A DNA stretch of 35,597 nt from Candidatus Bathyarchaeota archaeon (GCA_005888735.1 VBBN01000007.1:1-35597); one strand, 5' to 3'. Shown: positions 16,191 to 25,313, counted from the stretch's first letter. The notes: generated from the sequence alone by a model not told the origin. Numbers and translations are program-made.

Positions 16191-16781
16191 CTAAAGTCTC
16201 TTGACGAAGAAGTAGACCGTGTACCCTAGTCCGGCGAAGGCCCCGATGACGATGCCGGCAATTGAACCGAGACACGGGGACGCGGCGGGCGGAGAAAAAC
16301 TTACACCAATGCAGGAAGGTGCCCCGAATAAGGGGGATAGTACGATTCCCCCCAGAAAATAACCGAGGAGTAGGAAGGATATCGTGTTGCCACCGAAGTT
16401 GATCAGTTTCACCGACTTTTGGTCCATTAGAGACACGGGCCTCCTCGGCTTAGATGTCAGCTGCGGGATGGGTTCCGCAGACTTGACTGGAGGAGTACTT
16501 GTTCCGGGTCTCGAGGGTAGTCGAATGGTCGCGCCCTTGAGACATTCGCTAACGCTGCTGTGGTTAGGGTGGGGATCGCCTCCTGCCCTATTAGTCAGGC
16601 AGGCAGCGGAGACGACAGACATTGGAATGTGTGGATCCTCCGCGCCTAGAAGGAGGTCTAACTGGTTGGTCGTCAGCCCTCCGGCTGATGCAACATCTTT
16701 CTTTCCCGTCTTGTCGATCGCCGCTTGGAGGGCCTCTCTGATTCTCGGTGTAACTGATACTTCGAGGTCTGGCTCTCCCAC
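16191..16781 (-). CDS. Hypothetical two-helix membrane protein
   Basis: 196 residues from the GTG at 16781, 17 bases after the upstream gene's stop (an earlier start at 16874 would overlap it by 76 bases). Residues 10-65 form a small helical domain (TPRIREALQAAIDKTGKKD, then TTNQLDLLLG) that could be a helix-turn-helix or dimerisation module; a proline-rich linker follows (about 88-120). Two hydrophobic segments lie at about 133-152 and 172-193, separated by a short loop with two cysteines, ending FFVKRL. Likely N-terminal domain in the cytoplasm. I do not recognise the family. Co-directional with the soluble subunit-I-like gene, probably one operon. Confidence 0.6.
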   Translation of the reverse strand: MGEPDLEVSVTPRIREALQAAIDKTGKKDVASAGGLTTNQLDLLLGAEDPHIPMSVVSAACLTNRAGGDPHPNHSSVSECLKGATIRLPSRPGTSTPPVKSAEPIPQLTSKPRRPVSLMDQKSVKLINFGGNTISFLLLGYFLGGIVLSPLFGAPSCIGVSFSPPAASPCLGSIAGIVIGAFAGLGYTVYFFVKRL

Positions 16782-16798
16782 TGAAGATGCCCGCGCCG

Positions 16799-17743
16799 TT
16801 ACTCCATTTCCAAGATGGCCCCTTGACTTCGCACAATGTTCACCGTCTTGGGTGGGACCGGCTTCGCCAGCCATGCCACCGCGATTGAGGCTTTCGAACC
16901 TTCGCCTAGCTGAAGCAGTCCTCTGAGAGACATGTACGCTTCTTGGATCATGTCTGCGATTCGGTTCAAATGGTCCTGCGTCTCGGTCTGGAACTGTTTC
17001 ATCTCGTCCTTACACTTGCCAAGCTCTTTTTGGATCGAATTTCTCTTCGCTTCCAGAGCCTCCAGGGTGGCGTCTCTGTCAACGCCTTCTGAAAGTGGAT
17101 CCTCAGTTTGCACAAAGTCGTGGAGCAGGAGTGTCTGGAGTGCTTGGCTCGTCTTGTCGCGTGGGGCGACGACAAGAATGTAGACGAAGTCCTTGACACG
17201 CGCTCCTGTAGCCAGCACCGCCTGATCTTTCAGGGCACCCTCTAGGTCCCTTTGCGCTTCGGCAAGCTTGCGAGCGGGCAGGCGACCGAGAATCCGGCTG
17301 AAACTGCCTGCGTCACCCGAGGTCTCTGGAGACGTAAAACCTGCACGTCCAATTTCCTCGAGAATGTTGATTTGTTTCTCCACAGCGTCGAGCTGTCGTT
17401 GTAGCGACTCGATTTTCGACTGTAACTCTTGGTATTGACTGCGTCCGTTTTCCAGATCCTCTCGGACCTCAGCCAGGAAACCTGAAAGATTGCCGGGTGT
17501 TTGCACCGTTCCTCTCGGATCTCGTTGAACTCCAAACTGACGAATAGAGTGAAGAATATCGTCTCTGAGACGACTAAGGTCCCGAATCTGTTTGACTATG
17601 TCGTCTGTGGTCATCCTGTCGCCGCTGAGCACTAAGTCTCTTCTTTCCAGCTTAGCGGTTGGACCGAGGCTAGACAGGACCCTTTCCGCGGAGTCCTTTG
17701 GGACTAGCAGTCGCAGTGTTGTACCTTTTGGTGCGGTGCTCAA
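16799..17743 (-). CDS. Free-standing homologue of the soluble half of ATPase subunit I
   Basis: 314 residues from TTG 17743, with no membrane segment. The order of parts copies the cytoplasmic domain of V/A-ATPase subunit I: a small alpha/beta start (TLRLLVPKDSAERVLSSLG), a first coiled coil (about 95-130), a middle domain with LGRLPARKLAEAQ and FVYILVVAPRDKTSQALQT, a second coiled coil (about 225-270), and a closing segment ASIAVAWLAKPVPP that resembles the GWVP part of subunit I. The true subunit I is encoded separately at 12173-14167. Role unknown; it could regulate or tether an ATPase or the adjacent pyrophosphatase. The homology is my reading of architecture and short motifs, not a computed alignment. 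Confidence 0.6.
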   Translation of the reverse strand: MSTAPKGTTLRLLVPKDSAERVLSSLGPTAKLERRDLVLSGDRMTTDDIVKQIRDLSRLRDDILHSIRQFGVQRDPRGTVQTPGNLSGFLAEVREDLENGRSQYQELQSKIESLQRQLDAVEKQINILEEIGRAGFTSPETSGDAGSFSRILGRLPARKLAEAQRDLEGALKDQAVLATGARVKDFVYILVVAPRDKTSQALQTLLLHDFVQTEDPLSEGVDRDATLEALEAKRNSIQKELGKCKDEMKQFQTETQDHLNRIADMIQEAYMSLRGLLQLGEGSKASIAVAWLAKPVPPKTVNIVRSQGAILEME

Positions 17744-17907
17744 TTCAAGATGGCAGGGTATGGTTGGTGTGAAAAGGGTTACGAGAGAAGCGCTTCCGGG
17801 GTACGGAGGTCCACACGAAGGGAGGTGTCCGTTTTGAGGGGATATCCGTGGTCCTGTGAGTTTTTTTGGAGCTTTCCGGGCAAGGCTTCAAGCACTACAG
17901 TAGGCGG

Positions 17908-20103
17908 CTAGCCAGTTAGAAGTTTGAGCAGGAAGAGGGCGAATAATGGCGCGAGGGAGAGTGTGATCGTGTTTAGCAGCTTCACGACCACGTGTAGGGA
18001 GGGTCCTGCGGTGTCTTTGAGCGGGTCGCCCACGGTGTCTCCGATGACTGTGGCTGCGTGGGTGGGTGAGCCTTTGCCTCCAAGGTTGCCGGCTTCAACA
18101 TACTTTTTCGCATTGTCCATGGCTCCTCCTCCGTTGTTCATGAACAAGGCTACCATTATTCCAGTCACTGTTCCTATCATCAATAGTCCGCCGACCGCTT
18201 CAGCGCCTAGGACAAGCCCTACGATGATGGGGGTTAGGACGACAAGCAGGCTGGGAACTATCATGTTGCGAAGAGCGGCACGTGTCGATATGTCAACCGC
18301 GCGTGAATAGTCTGGTTTCGTGGTCCCTTCCATTATCCCCTTGATCTCGCGGAACTGGCGTCGAACCTCCTGAATCATCTTCGCGGCGGTGTTGCCTACT
18401 GCTTTGATGGCTAGGGCGCTGAAGACGAAGACGAGCATTGCTCCGACCATCGCGCCGACAAAGACGCTCGGATGAGCGAGATTGATACCTGTGTCGCTGA
18501 GGCCGGCCACTTCCAAGAACGCGGAGAACAGAAGGAATGCGGATAGGGCCGCGGAAGCCACTCCGTATCCCTTGGTCAAGGCTTTCGTCGTGTTGCCGGC
18601 AGAATCCATAAGGTCAGTAATGTCACGAACTCCCTCAGGCGTGCCCGACATTTCCACAATCCCCGCGGCATTATCCGTGATTGGTCCGAATCCATCCATG
18701 GCCAGCACGAAGGGGGTTACGGATAGCATTCCCATTGTCGCGATGGCAGTGGAGTAGATTCCTAGGCCGACCTTTGCCTTCACGAGGTTTGCCGTGGCCA
18801 GTAAGCCAGTGTAGTTAGGGTCCGTAGGGTTTGGCGTGAGGATGCCGGGGTTAACCAGTGGGCGCAACGCGTCCAACCCGCCTCCGAGGACGTACGAGAT
18901 CAATATCGCGCCGGCGATTACGAGAACGAATAGTCCAGTTGACTCCATCCCCACAGAGATACCTGTCGTTATTCCCGGAGCAGCTCCCGATCTTGCGGCC
19001 TCAGAGATTGATCGAACGGGTTTCTTTGTGTAGGAGGTGTAGTAGTCGGTTATCCAAGTGATGAGAAGGGCAGCTATGATGCCTGTTAACGCGGCGAAGA
19101 AGAGGTTGATATTGGCTGCCCCGAGGAGCCAGATAGAAGTCCCGAGGAAGCCCAGCATAGCCAGAACAGCCGTAACGATCAAGCCACGTGTAAGGGACTT
19201 GAACGGATCCTCCTTTCCGCGGGCGCGAACGAAAAACATTCCAACGATCGCGGCCAGCAATCCGAACGCTCGGGCGACCAGGGGGAAGAGGACCCAGTTC
19301 GTCAAATCATAGTTCACAATGCTGCCCGCAGATCGGGACAGTAGCACCGCGAGGCCTGCTCCGAGAATCATGGCTCCTAGATTCTCTCCGGTGATCGACT
19401 CGAACAAGTCCGCTCCTCTTCCCGCAATGTCCCCAACGTTGTCGCCGACGAGGTCAGCGACCACCGCAGGGTTTCGAGGGTCATCCTCGGGGATGCCCAC
19501 TTCGACTTTTCCGACGAGATCGGCGCTCATGTCAGCTGCTTTGGTGTAGATGCCGCCTCCGAGCTGGGCAAAAAGTGCTGCGAAGCTGGCTCCGAAGCCG
19601 AAGCCGATGATGAGCGAGGGTGTCTTGGCTGGGTCTGCGCCGTATGCGAGGAAGAGGCCTGAGATTCCGAGAAGGCTCATCGAGACAACAGACAGCCCGA
19701 AGACCATTCCTCCCCTGAAGGCCACTTTCAACGCCGGGTCTAACCCGGTCAAAGAAGCGTTCGCGGTTCTCACATTCGAACGCACGGAAATGTACATTGC
19801 CACATATCCTGCCAAGCTTGAGGCGAGGGCTCCAACAATGAACGCTACTGCCGTCTGGGGACCCAGAAGCCCGTTAGTCGGGTCTCTGAGCACGACCGCG
19901 AAAATCGCGGCGAAGACAACCACTATGACACTAATCGTCCGGTACTGGCGTCTGAGGTATGCTTCCGCGCCCTGTCGAATCGCATCTGCGATCTCCCGCA
20001 TTCGCGGACTGCCAGCATCCCTCGCCATTATCCACCTGACCAATAGCCCCGCTACAAGGAGCGATACTAGGGAGACTCCGATTATGAATTCGAGGAGAAC
20101 CAA
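17908..20103 (-). CDS. hppA: Membrane-bound proton-pumping pyrophosphatase
   Basis: 731 residues, about 16 membrane helices. The pyrophosphate site is complete: DMSADLVGKVE (191-201), GIPEDDPRNPAVVADLVGDN and the following DIAGRGADLFES (to about 236), with the second acidic cluster near the C terminus (MDNAKKYVEAG, then GDTVGDPLKDTAGPS). The GNTTKA motif has Lys507 where K+-dependent enzymes have Ala, so this should be the K+-independent proton-pumping type. It hydrolyses PPi and pumps protons out, or in reverse makes PPi. Start is TTG at 20103; it is divergent from the geranylgeranyl reductase gene. Confidence 0.96.
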   Translation of the reverse strand: MVLLEFIIGVSLVSLLVAGLLVRWIMARDAGSPRMREIADAIRQGAEAYLRRQYRTISVIVVVFAAIFAVVLRDPTNGLLGPQTAVAFIVGALASSLAGYVAMYISVRSNVRTANASLTGLDPALKVAFRGGMVFGLSVVSMSLLGISGLFLAYGADPAKTPSLIIGFGFGASFAALFAQLGGGIYTKAADMSADLVGKVEVGIPEDDPRNPAVVADLVGDNVGDIAGRGADLFESITGENLGAMILGAGLAVLLSRSAGSIVNYDLTNWVLFPLVARAFGLLAAIVGMFFVRARGKEDPFKSLTRGLIVTAVLAMLGFLGTSIWLLGAANINLFFAALTGIIAALLITWITDYYTSYTKKPVRSISEAARSGAAPGITTGISVGMESTGLFVLVIAGAILISYVLGGGLDALRPLVNPGILTPNPTDPNYTGLLATANLVKAKVGLGIYSTAIATMGMLSVTPFVLAMDGFGPITDNAAGIVEMSGTPEGVRDITDLMDSAGNTTKALTKGYGVASAALSAFLLFSAFLEVAGLSDTGINLAHPSVFVGAMVGAMLVFVFSALAIKAVGNTAAKMIQEVRRQFREIKGIMEGTTKPDYSRAVDISTRAALRNMIVPSLLVVLTPIIVGLVLGAEAVGGLLMIGTVTGIMVALFMNNGGGAMDNAKKYVEAGNLGGKGSPTHAATVIGDTVGDPLKDTAGPSLHVVVKLLNTITLSLAPLFALFLLKLLTG

Positions 20104-20161
20104 TCCTTTCTTGTTTCCTTCCAGTCAACCAGTCGGAATTTTCTGTCGGCCGGTCCGGCTC

Positions 20162-20172
20162 GATTATAAAGC
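20162..20172 (-). promoter_or_regulatory. Probable TATA box for the pyrophosphatase gene
   Basis: On the minus strand this reads gctttataatc, about 60 bases before the TTG start at 20103, giving a leader of roughly 35 bases. A weaker AT-rich site (ccattaaatcaa, about 20209-20220) could serve the divergent plus-strand gene. Confidence 0.5.
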
Positions 20173-20275
20173 TGTTTCCAACAAACGAGTCGTGAAATAA
20201 CTTCCAAACCATTAAATCAACTCCAGAAAGAGCGCAAGCTAGCAAACAAGGGCATTACAACAGTTGACAGGGTCA

Positions 20276-21442
20276 ATGTACGACGTTGCCGTCGTAGGTG
20301 GAGGACCCGGAGGCCTCGCCGCAGCCAGCATAATTGCCAAGAAAGGGCTCAAGGTCAAAGTCTTCGAGAAAAAGAAAGTTCTAGGCACCCCTGTCCGATG
20401 CGGAGAGTTCTTCGTGGTGAAGGAGGATATGATGAGGCTCCTTCCTCGAGTGAAGAACCCCGAGGTTTTCGATGTTCCAGAGGAGACCATTGACAACAAA
20501 TGTCGAGATGTCCGGGTCATCAGCCCACGCGGCAAAGCCTTCGAGTTCCCCCTTGCGAGCTATGTGCTCGACCGTCGCAAATTCGAAACTCATCTTGCTG
20601 AGACAATCATAAGCTACGGAGGAGAGGTCGAGGTAGGCGTCCCGGCACACTACTACCCCAATAACGGCCAACCTCTGGTTGGACCCAGCCCTGACTCAGC
20701 CATCCAAGCCGACATAGTAATCGCCGCCGATGGATATCCCAGCGAAACCGCAACCACCGCCGGACTCCCAGAAAAGGAGTACGCAGGACCCTACAGGGTA
20801 GCGGTGAACATGGAATATCTCATGACTGACTTGGACGTCGAGCAAGACGTGGCCGAGTTGTACATGGACCCTCGGTACTCACCTGGGGGCTACGGCTGGA
20901 TAATACCTAAGGGAGAACGGCGCGCCAACGTGGGAATTGGCGTCCGAGAACCCTACCTCCGGCGGGACTGGCAGATACGGGACTTGCTAACAGGATTTGT
21001 CGAGAAGAACAAGGTCGCAAGGGCCAAGCTGAAAGGCGGACAGAAGGCCTCGATGATCGCCGACAGTCTCCCAGTTGACGGGCCGCTTTCCCGAACCTAC
21101 TCTGAACGGGTCGTGGCCGTCGGCGACGCTGCCGGAATGGTCATGCCCACCAACGGCGGTGGAATCCAAACGGCACTGGTCACCGGTCATCTGGCCGGGG
21201 AAGCCGCGGTTCGTTACTTTGAGAACCAGACTCCATTATCGAGCTACGAGGAGGCTTGGAAAGACCAGCTCGGAGTTGAGATGGAGAACTCCCGGTTGAT
21301 GAGGCAGGCATCGGACCGGTTAATGGGGCACGCCTTCTGGTTCAGCGTCCTCCTCCGGATGATGGGGTCTCGGAGGATTGCAGATGTCGTTATGTGCCAA
21401 ATGCCTCGTGGAATGGGCCCATTGTTCCGTCTGCTCGCCTAG
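20276..21442 (+). CDS. Geranylgeranyl reductase family flavoprotein (archaeal lipid saturation)
   Basis: 388 residues from ATG 20276; a TTG at 20264 is less likely because the FAD-binding strand should begin at once. The N terminus MYDVAVVGGGPGGLAAA is a dinucleotide-binding fold. The family block VRCGE lies near residue 41, YGWIIPKG near 205 and the second FAD motif VVAVGDAAGMVMPTNGGGI near 280. Such enzymes reduce the double bonds of geranylgeranyl chains on archaeal phospholipids. The gene ends convergent with and overlapping the heme O synthase gene by 4 bases. Confidence 0.9.
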   Translation: MYDVAVVGGGPGGLAAASIIAKKGLKVKVFEKKKVLGTPVRCGEFFVVKEDMMRLLPRVKNPEVFDVPEETIDNKCRDVRVISPRGKAFEFPLASYVLDRRKFETHLAETIISYGGEVEVGVPAHYYPNNGQPLVGPSPDSAIQADIVIAADGYPSETATTAGLPEKEYAGPYRVAVNMEYLMTDLDVEQDVAELYMDPRYSPGGYGWIIPKGERRANVGIGVREPYLRRDWQIRDLLTGFVEKNKVARAKLKGGQKASMIADSLPVDGPLSRTYSERVVAVGDAAGMVMPTNGGGIQTALVTGHLAGEAAVRYFENQTPLSSYEEAWKDQLGVEMENSRLMRQASDRLMGHAFWFSVLLRMMGSRRIADVVMCQMPRGMGPLFRLLA

Positions 21443-22371
21443 CCGTGAATCGCGACGTCGATGATCATTCCGAGGAATAGCATGAAGAGGTAAGGGCTGG
21501 AGATCTTGAACATACGCCAAGCATTCGCCTCGGTTGGCTTGGACAGAACATAAAAACTCCCGATAATAGTCGCCACGCCTCCAAGTGCCGCAATGGACGC
21601 ATACACCAGCCCGAAAGTGCCGGGTCTTACTAGATAGATGCCCAGGGAGAATGGCAGGAAGACAAGTGAGACAAGAGTGATTATCCGGAGCGCGGTCGGA
21701 GTCCCGACCACAACAGGCAGCATCGGAACTCCCGCACGGGAATAATCCTCACGGAACGAAACTGAGAGGAACCATATGTGAATAGGAATCCAGACAAACA
21801 CCAAGCCGGCCATAAGAATGGGGAGGAGCGAGATGGTGCCAACTGGGCCGGGTGTTACAGCAGACCAGCCGAAGAGGACGGGGAACCCGCCGCTAAAGCC
21901 ACCTAGGAGAATATTGAGAGCGCTTCGCCGCTTCAAGACCAGACTATAGACGACAACGTTGTCTAACACACCAGCTAGCATCCAGACGAAGGAGAGGAGA
22001 TTGAGCGCTAGAGAGAGGATTAGGGAAGGGAGGACAAGGCCTAGGCCAAATAGCAGTGCCGAGCGGGGCTTTATCCTGCCACTGGGCAAGGGGCGATGCC
22101 TTGTACGGAGCATGACCGCGTCGATGTCCCGATCATGGTAGCTCGTCAGAGAGTTGCATCCGGCACAACCGGCAGTAATCGCGGCTCCGATAACAAGCCA
22201 CTTTGCGGGCGAAACGTCGAAGCCGAGAGTTCGGCCAGCTAGAAATGTCGCGGTTAGGGAGGTGAAGACCAGAAGATACCAGATCTTCGGCTTCGTAAAC
22301 TCGTAATATGCCTGTACCAAGCCTGTTAGGCTGAGAGTCTTGGTGCGCTGGAATTGGAGCTCAGCTTCCAC
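21439..22371 (-). CDS. ctaB: Heme O synthase (protoheme IX farnesyltransferase)
   Basis: 310 residues, UbiA-type prenyltransferase with about nine helices. The first Asp-rich motif is in SYHDRDIDAVMLRTRHRPL, and the heme O synthase pattern continues with LKRRSALNILLGG, LFGWSAVT, WIPIHIWFLS and EDYSRAGVPMLPVVVG. It adds a farnesyl or longer group to heme B, giving the heme used by aa3- or ba3-type oxidases. GTG start at 22371 overlaps the CuA gene end by 11 bases, so it is the last gene of the Rieske/cytochrome b operon. Confidence 0.93.
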   Translation of the reverse strand: MEAELQFQRTKTLSLTGLVQAYYEFTKPKIWYLLVFTSLTATFLAGRTLGFDVSPAKWLVIGAAITAGCAGCNSLTSYHDRDIDAVMLRTRHRPLPSGRIKPRSALLFGLGLVLPSLILSLALNLLSFVWMLAGVLDNVVVYSLVLKRRSALNILLGGFSGGFPVLFGWSAVTPGPVGTISLLPILMAGLVFVWIPIHIWFLSVSFREDYSRAGVPMLPVVVGTPTALRIITLVSLVFLPFSLGIYLVRPGTFGLVYASIAALGGVATIIGSFYVLSKPTEANAWRMFKISSPYLFMLFLGMIIDVAIHG

Positions 22372-22957
22372 AGCCTACAGAGAAACCTCCACGCATTTGA
22401 GGGTGCCTGGCACTGCATGTCTGCGTGCAGTGGTAATCTCCGGTTCCTTGCTGCGTCACGTGGAACGTAACGGTGTACCAGGTGCCCCATGGAATATTGA
22501 AGGTGGGAAGGGTCCCGTTAACCGCCTGCATGTTAAGGCCTCCTCCAATGTCGAACCCGTGGCCCGTGGCAGAGGAGAGTTGAGTAGGGGTAGGACCAGT
22601 TTCGTTGGTGCTTATCGCCTTGACATAAACTGTTACAATGTCATCAACGCTGGCTGAAAGCGTGATGTTATCAGCCGTCTTATAGTTTGCAAAGTGGACA
22701 CCGGTTAGGTCGGCTCCGGTTGTGTTTGAAAATGCTGGAAGACTCGTCTGGTTGAGGATGGCAGCGTTGAAGATGCTGAAGCCTCCGCGTTCCTCAATAA
22801 TTGCATTCATGAATATCAACCGATGGACCTGGTGAGTTCCGCAAGCGGTCTGGGGCGGATGGACGTACTGGTAATACGCTATGGACCCGCCAGCGGCGGC
22901 GACGACTAGTAATCCAAGGACTCCGACTACAGGAACGTGTCTTTTCGGAACCTGCAT
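22361..22957 (-). CDS. CuA-binding cupredoxin, cytochrome oxidase subunit II-like
   Basis: 198 residues: one N-terminal membrane helix (about 9-28) and an outside beta domain. The C-terminal part has all CuA ligands in order: His133 (GHGFDI), Cys177, Cys181, His185 and Met188 in C-x3-C-x3-H-x2-M. One membrane helix rather than two is the arrangement of ba3-type subunit II. It should accept electrons and pass them to an oxidase. No subunit I gene is in the window, so it may work with an oxidase encoded elsewhere or as a separate carrier of the bc complex. The acidic residue usual between the two cysteines (CxExC) is Gln here (CTQTC). Confidence 0.85.
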   Translation of the reverse strand: MQVPKRHVPVVGVLGLLVVAAAGGSIAYYQYVHPPQTACGTHQVHRLIFMNAIIEERGGFSIFNAAILNQTSLPAFSNTTGADLTGVHFANYKTADNITLSASVDDIVTVYVKAISTNETGPTPTQLSSATGHGFDIGGGLNMQAVNGTLPTFNIPWGTWYTVTFHVTQQGTGDYHCTQTCSARHPQMRGGFSVGCGS

Positions 22958-22969
22958 TCTCTCTGCTTC

Positions 22970-24376
22970 CTATTTGGTGGTGATCGAAACTCTGTATATA
23001 TGAGCAGTCGCTGCGAACGCAATCAGAACAAGGCCGATTTCCACAAGAGCAAAATTGCTGAGTTGGGCGATGACTGCTCTGAATATTGAGATGTCAAGGA
23101 ATCCTTGCAGGATGAGCAGTCCGCCGAGCAACGAGTAGACTTCGCTCTTGCTGAGCAAATATGGTTGAACCTTTCGAAACGGAAGGGGTTTTCTGTTTGC
23201 ACGCAGGTCGGCTATCTTGGCCCGTCGCCACCGAACGAAGGCGTAGACAAAACCGTACGCAAGCGCCGATGCGATTAACAATGATCCGAAGAAGAGCGAC
23301 GGATCAATAACGAGCTGGCCCGGAGCGTTGAGAGGCTGAAGCGGGTCGTTTGCTCGAAAGCCCCATACTGTGACTATTGCCATTTGCCCCAACGCCGCGA
23401 CGCCCAGGGCTATCCAGAAGGGGCGATCGATCATGGCAATCTTCTTTCCCCTGTCGAAGAAAGGAATGACGAGAAAGATGACAACGAATATGGCTGGTAT
23501 TATCGCGCCTGCTGTGAATGGGTCAAGTCCTTTGGCCCTGATGAACGCGTAGAGACTAGTAAAGTACCATTCAGGAAAGGTAATCTCAGTGGTCTGAAGC
23601 GGGTTAAACTTGATTCCTACCTCAACCGGGAAGAGTCCTCCCATCATGAAGATGATCCCGGTTATTGCGGATGCAACCGGAATGTCCAGAACGAGGTTTC
23701 TTGGCAGGTGCACAGCCATTATTGCAAGCATTATGATCGGAATTATGAAAACGTGAAAGGCGTAGAATCGGATTGCGAGGTCGCTGAAGCCGAAGCCGAA
23801 GATTAGTTTTGCGAGGTCCGCGCCTATCACAGGACTATAGGCTGTGAGAGTGTACCCGATGTTGATGGCGAGTTGCCCTCGGATGTTGAAGATGAGGTCG
23901 TATCCCGTGTAGGCTTCTATTACGGTGACGACCCCGAGGATGATTCCAGTTACCCAGAGTATTTCGTAGCGAAGCTTGTATCGGCCGGAGAAGTACTGGT
24001 AGAACATGTGCATTACTGCGAGGAGAACCATCGCATTGGACGCGTGGTAGTGTATGTTCCGAACGATGTTCCCGTAGCCCACATCATTGTTTATGGTGGT
24101 GACACTGTTGAACGCGACATTGCAGGTGGACGCGACGCCCTGGGAGCAGTCGCCGAATGCCGGGAAGTAGTGGAACATCAAGAGGGCTCCCGTCACTCCG
24201 AGAATGACGAAAACTACTGTTGTGAGCACTCCAAGGAAACCGAGGGGGCTAATGAATCGCGACGGAAATACCAACTTGAAGCCGAGAAGAACTGTTCGCT
24301 CAAGTCTAACCCATATGTACTTGAGTAGGGCGATGATGGGGTCGAGGACGCCTTTTTTCTTAGTCTCTACGGCCAA
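22970..24376 (-). CDS. Cytochrome b of a quinol-oxidising bc-type complex
   Basis: 468 residues. Heme ligands: His109 and His123 in helix B, His208 and His223 in helix D. The helix-D pair is 14 residues apart rather than 13, as in cytochrome b6-type proteins. The Qo motif PEWY is at 268-271. After the b6-like and subunit IV-like parts come extra helices (about 330-350, 370-390, 430-465), so the two halves are one polypeptide. Start is TTG at 24376, overlapping the Rieske gene by 17 bases. It oxidises quinol and passes one electron to the Rieske centre. Confidence 0.93.
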   Translation of the reverse strand: MAVETKKKGVLDPIIALLKYIWVRLERTVLLGFKLVFPSRFISPLGFLGVLTTVVFVILGVTGALLMFHYFPAFGDCSQGVASTCNVAFNSVTTINNDVGYGNIVRNIHYHASNAMVLLAVMHMFYQYFSGRYKLRYEILWVTGIILGVVTVIEAYTGYDLIFNIRGQLAINIGYTLTAYSPVIGADLAKLIFGFGFSDLAIRFYAFHVFIIPIIMLAIMAVHLPRNLVLDIPVASAITGIIFMMGGLFPVEVGIKFNPLQTTEITFPEWYFTSLYAFIRAKGLDPFTAGAIIPAIFVVIFLVIPFFDRGKKIAMIDRPFWIALGVAALGQMAIVTVWGFRANDPLQPLNAPGQLVIDPSLFFGSLLIASALAYGFVYAFVRWRRAKIADLRANRKPLPFRKVQPYLLSKSEVYSLLGGLLILQGFLDISIFRAVIAQLSNFALVEIGLVLIAFAATAHIYRVSITTK

Positions 24377-25148
24377 TGCCAGGTTCTCCGTCGAATCTTT
24401 CGGCTCTGAGGTTGTTGTTTGAATCTAGTGAGAGAATTACTTTTGGAAGACCGTTGAGGCCGAGCCCAAGGTCGAACGCTGGACCTTTGACAGGGACACC
24501 GTCGATTAGACGGTATTCGCTTCCATGACAAGGGCATAGAAGCCTGTACTGACTATCATCACTTCCAGCGTTGACGAGACATCGCAAATGCACACACGTA
24601 GTATTCCAAGCTGCAAAGTGTCGAACGTCGGGGGTGCTTCCACGTATCGAAGGATCCAGCACCTCGTCGGGCAATCTCAAAACAATGTTCCGGTAGTAAG
24701 GGCTAACCGCCACATCGTACGGCCAGTAAAAGAAGGTGGCAAACGGATGGACCGCGTTTGTAGGATTGAGAAGCGTGCCGGGCTGAGCTCTCCCGGCCGC
24801 GATGTCGGCTTGGAGTGCAGAGACTGCAAGCTGATAGTTATTCTCAAGGTCCGTCGCGTTCGCTCCGGGAATCACGTACCCTGAAGGAAGTTGTCGTGGA
24901 AGAACTGGCGACAGTATGTCATATTGAGGTAGGGCCCCGCTCGCCATAGAACCAATTGCAAGACCTGTGGACGCTGCGATAGCTCCGATTAGGAAAGCTC
25001 GGCGGGTCACAGGCTTTTTGGCCAGTTTGGTCGCAGCTGTCGGTTGCGGTGGAGGTCGCGGCGGGGTAGTAGGAGGAAGAGGAGGTGCTGTGGTCGATGG
25101 CGGCGGAGTAGATGGCGAGGCCGGAGGCTTCTTTTCTTCGGTGGACAT
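24360..25148 (-). CDS. Rieske iron-sulfur protein
   Basis: 262 residues from ATG 25148, which follows GGGGAG; an upstream GTG at 25169 is less likely. Order: a 40-residue Pro/Thr-rich cytoplasmic tail, a twin-arginine-like TRRAFL before a membrane helix (about 52-75), then the outer domain with box I CVHLRC (Cys185, His187) and box II CPCHGS (Cys205, His208), which bind the 2Fe-2S cluster. It takes electrons from quinol at cytochrome b and passes them outward, here probably to the CuA protein in the same operon. The long proline-rich N terminus is unusual. Confidence 0.94.
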   Translation of the reverse strand: MSTEEKKPPASPSTPPPSTTAPPLPPTTPPRPPPQPTAATKLAKKPVTRRAFLIGAIAASTGLAIGSMASGALPQYDILSPVLPRQLPSGYVIPGANATDLENNYQLAVSALQADIAAGRAQPGTLLNPTNAVHPFATFFYWPYDVAVSPYYRNIVLRLPDEVLDPSIRGSTPDVRHFAAWNTTCVHLRCLVNAGSDDSQYRLLCPCHGSEYRLIDGVPVKGPAFDLGLGLNGLPKVILSLDSNNNLRAERFDGEPGIGRRD

Positions 25149-25195
25149 ATCTCCCCGTCGCTCACGCACAATTATTTTGCCCGACCCCCTCTAAA

Positions 25196-25206
25196 CACTA
25201 TTAAAC
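25196..25206 (-). promoter_or_regulatory. Probable TATA box of the Rieske/cytochrome b operon
   Basis: Minus-strand gtttaatagtg lies about 50 bases before the Rieske ATG. The divergent plus-strand unit has its own AT-rich candidate, aacaatataacc, at 25252-25263, about 50 bases before the 25314 ATG. Confidence 0.45.
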
Positions 25207-25313
25207 GGTTGTCTATACCCTAAATAACACGCAACGACCTCAACCGCTCGGAAACAATATAACCAAAGACCCTCGAGCGGCCCGCAGGAAAATTCCCGAG
25301 CTCTAAGTGACGA

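Noticed and set aside
17858-17866. T-run as a terminator for the pyrophosphatase gene
   Set aside because: The run of seven T is on the plus strand, while the gene is on the minus strand, so the transcript would carry A, not U.
17924-20200. Several plus-strand ORFs opposite the pyrophosphatase gene
   Set aside because: Shadow frames of a long gene with strong motifs; Pro/Arg/Ser-rich compositions typical of antisense reading.
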